Source: Geminicoccaceae bacterium (GTDB lineage Bacteria; Pseudomonadota; Alphaproteobacteria; Geminicoccales; Geminicoccaceae). From it: a stretch of DNA of 64,000 nucleotides. Location of the stretch: NCBI GenBank assembly GCA_025999455.1, contig AP024683.1:3350451-3414450 (forward strand). Direction: 5' to 3'. How positions within the stretch are numbered: position 1 is the first letter of the stretch; every line of letters begins with the position of its first letter. The notes under the pieces are model-generated. The model worked only from the letters and a program-made list of their open reading frames with translations, did no database searches and was not told the origin of the DNA. Below, one piece after another: positions 63,987-64,000 of the stretch. The translations under genes and the position numbers were made by a program.

Positions 63987-64000
63987 CTCAGCCCGCGGTC

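Noticed and set aside
63987-64000. 3' end of a further minus-strand gene, probably tsaB.
   Set aside because: A stop codon is visible at 63990-63988, but only three codons lie before the window edge, too few to identify the gene.

Overview
The window is about 64 kb of very GC-rich, tightly packed chromosomal DNA. I recognise 61 likely genes plus one doubtful small ORF. Gene content and order point to an alphaproteobacterium, probably of the Rhodospirillales/Geminicoccales kind. The evidence is the block miaB-phoH-ybeY-corC-lnt-HTH-metK-trmB next to rimP-nusA-ylxR-infB-rbfA-truB-rpsO-pnp, a Caulobacter-like flagellar block containing flbD and sciP, a MucR regulator and a TlpA/argH pair. No tRNA, rRNA, insertion sequence, phage gene, CRISPR array or integration site was seen. 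No gene-free stretch exceeds 300 bases; the longest, 33387-33648 between flbD and fliN, holds only a doubtful ORF. Layout: (1) 1-8025, metabolism and transport: a cut-off sugar epimerase, lptM-argH, a TlpA thioredoxin, a TAXI-type TRAP transporter, an extensin-like lipoprotein, a sialidase-like protein and a small membrane protein. (2) 8022-12500: a PhnCDE-type ABC importer with two permeases and two tandem binding proteins; the gene-proximal binding protein has a Pho-box-like site in front of it. (3) 12571-15136: an AtuA-family pair and a ChbG-like deacetylase. (4) 15197-20032: a YhiI-RbbA-YhhJ exporter-like operon. (5) 20216-23559: an unidentified membrane protein, a GNAT, an MFS carrier and a DUF3553 protein. 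(6) 23715-28227: a two-gene NAD-linked formate dehydrogenase with a fused NuoE/NuoF-type beta subunit. (7) 28250-41491: twelve flagellar or flagellar-control genes, all on the minus strand: fliK, flgD, flgE, sciP, fliF, fliG, fliH, fliN, flbD, flhA, flhF, flhG. (8) 41657-44722: a D-2-hydroxyacid dehydrogenase, an SH3 protein and a nitronate-monooxygenase-like flavoprotein. (9) 44874-57145: translation and RNA genes plus metK. (10) 57115-63986: lnt, corC, ybeY, phoH, miaB, mucR, a TusA-like gene and rimI. The flagellar block carries its own control logic. A near-consensus sigma-54 promoter precedes fliK, and CtrA-type boxes (TTAA-N7-TTAA with one mismatch) precede both sciP and fliF. The genes for FlbD (a sigma-54 activator) and SciP (a CtrA inhibitor) lie in the same block. 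Genes are joined mostly by 1-4 base stop/start overlaps, many with GTG or TTG starts and one probable CTG start (phoH). Most of the window is ordinary. The items worth a second look are regulatory (the flagellar promoters, the Pho box, the rimP leader hairpins, an AT-rich island inside lnt), the phoH start, the tandem phnD pair and the unidentified membrane protein. I did not find a wholly new system.
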